Source: an uncultured Bacilli bacterium
Lineage (GTDB): Bacteria > Bacillota_I > Bacilli_A > RF39 > UBA660
DNA: 14,498 nucleotides
Direction: 5' to 3'
NCBI GenBank assembly: GCA_910587535.1
Contig: CAJUKM010000018.1
Location: forward strand, 1 to 14,498
Shown: one piece after another, positions 14,461 to 14,498 of the stretch
How positions within the stretch are numbered: position 1 is the first letter of the stretch
Layout of the letters: every line of letters starts with the position of its first letter
The notes under the pieces: model-generated
What the model was told of the DNA's origin: nothing
Databases searched by the model: none
Seen by the model: the letters and a program-made list of their open reading frames with translations, nothing else
Position numbers and translations under genes: made by a program

Positions 14461-14498
14461 TTTTTATTAGGTATTTTCCTCATTTACATTTCCAATGC

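Overview
The window is AT-rich, densely packed and almost entirely on the + strand. It reads as a low-GC Gram-positive (Bacillota) chromosome: A/T-rich codons, strong AGGAGG ribosome-binding sites, the dimeric class of glycyl-tRNA synthetase, an RNase J2-type protein and endospore genes. TGA is a true stop (the genes ending at 578, 2824 and 4205 use it, and tryptophan is TGG), so this is not the Mycoplasma/Spiroplasma code. My best guess, from protein style only, is an uncultured Bacilli lineage near Erysipelotrichales/RF39; the sequence alone cannot prove this.

Layout. 3-578: C-terminal part of an FtsX/MacB-type ABC transporter permease, cut by the window edge. 623-2824: a sporulation operon, exported D-Ala-D-Ala carboxypeptidase - spmA - spmB, closed by a terminator. 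3006-4205: a short SSB (TTG start) and a membrane-anchored protein that looks like a polysaccharide deacetylase with its catalytic residues lost. 4294-7354: an RNase J2-like protein with an eroded active site, then glycyl-tRNA synthetase. 7458-10020: a tightly coupled set, thymidylate kinase - small multidrug export family protein - phosphomannomutase/phosphoglucomutase, with a clear promoter in front and an A/T-only-like hairpin behind. 10074-11439: overlapping spoIVFA and spoIVFB, the membrane complex that activates pro-sigma-K in spore formers. 11490-13365: cdsA and the site-2 protease rseP. 13463-14434: comEA and a small unknown gene.

How the genes fit together. Two separate clusters (dac-spmA-spmB and spoIVFA-spoIVFB) belong to the mother-cell programme of endosporulation: cortex peptidoglycan and core dehydration, and release of the late sigma factor. 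The rest is housekeeping: RNA decay, translation, dTTP and sugar-phosphate supply, phospholipid synthesis, membrane proteolysis and DNA uptake. Three proteins show loss of residues their families normally use for catalysis or metal binding (the deacetylase-like protein, RNase J2, the LytM domain of SpoIVFA); for the last two this is known in Bacillus relatives, for the first it is more surprising.

There is no gene-free stretch above 300 bases. I saw no tRNA, rRNA, CRISPR array, insertion sequence, prophage or long repeat. I did not find a clearly new multi-gene system; the most interesting points are the sporulation content, the eroded enzymes and the SpoIVFB that lacks its C-terminal domain.
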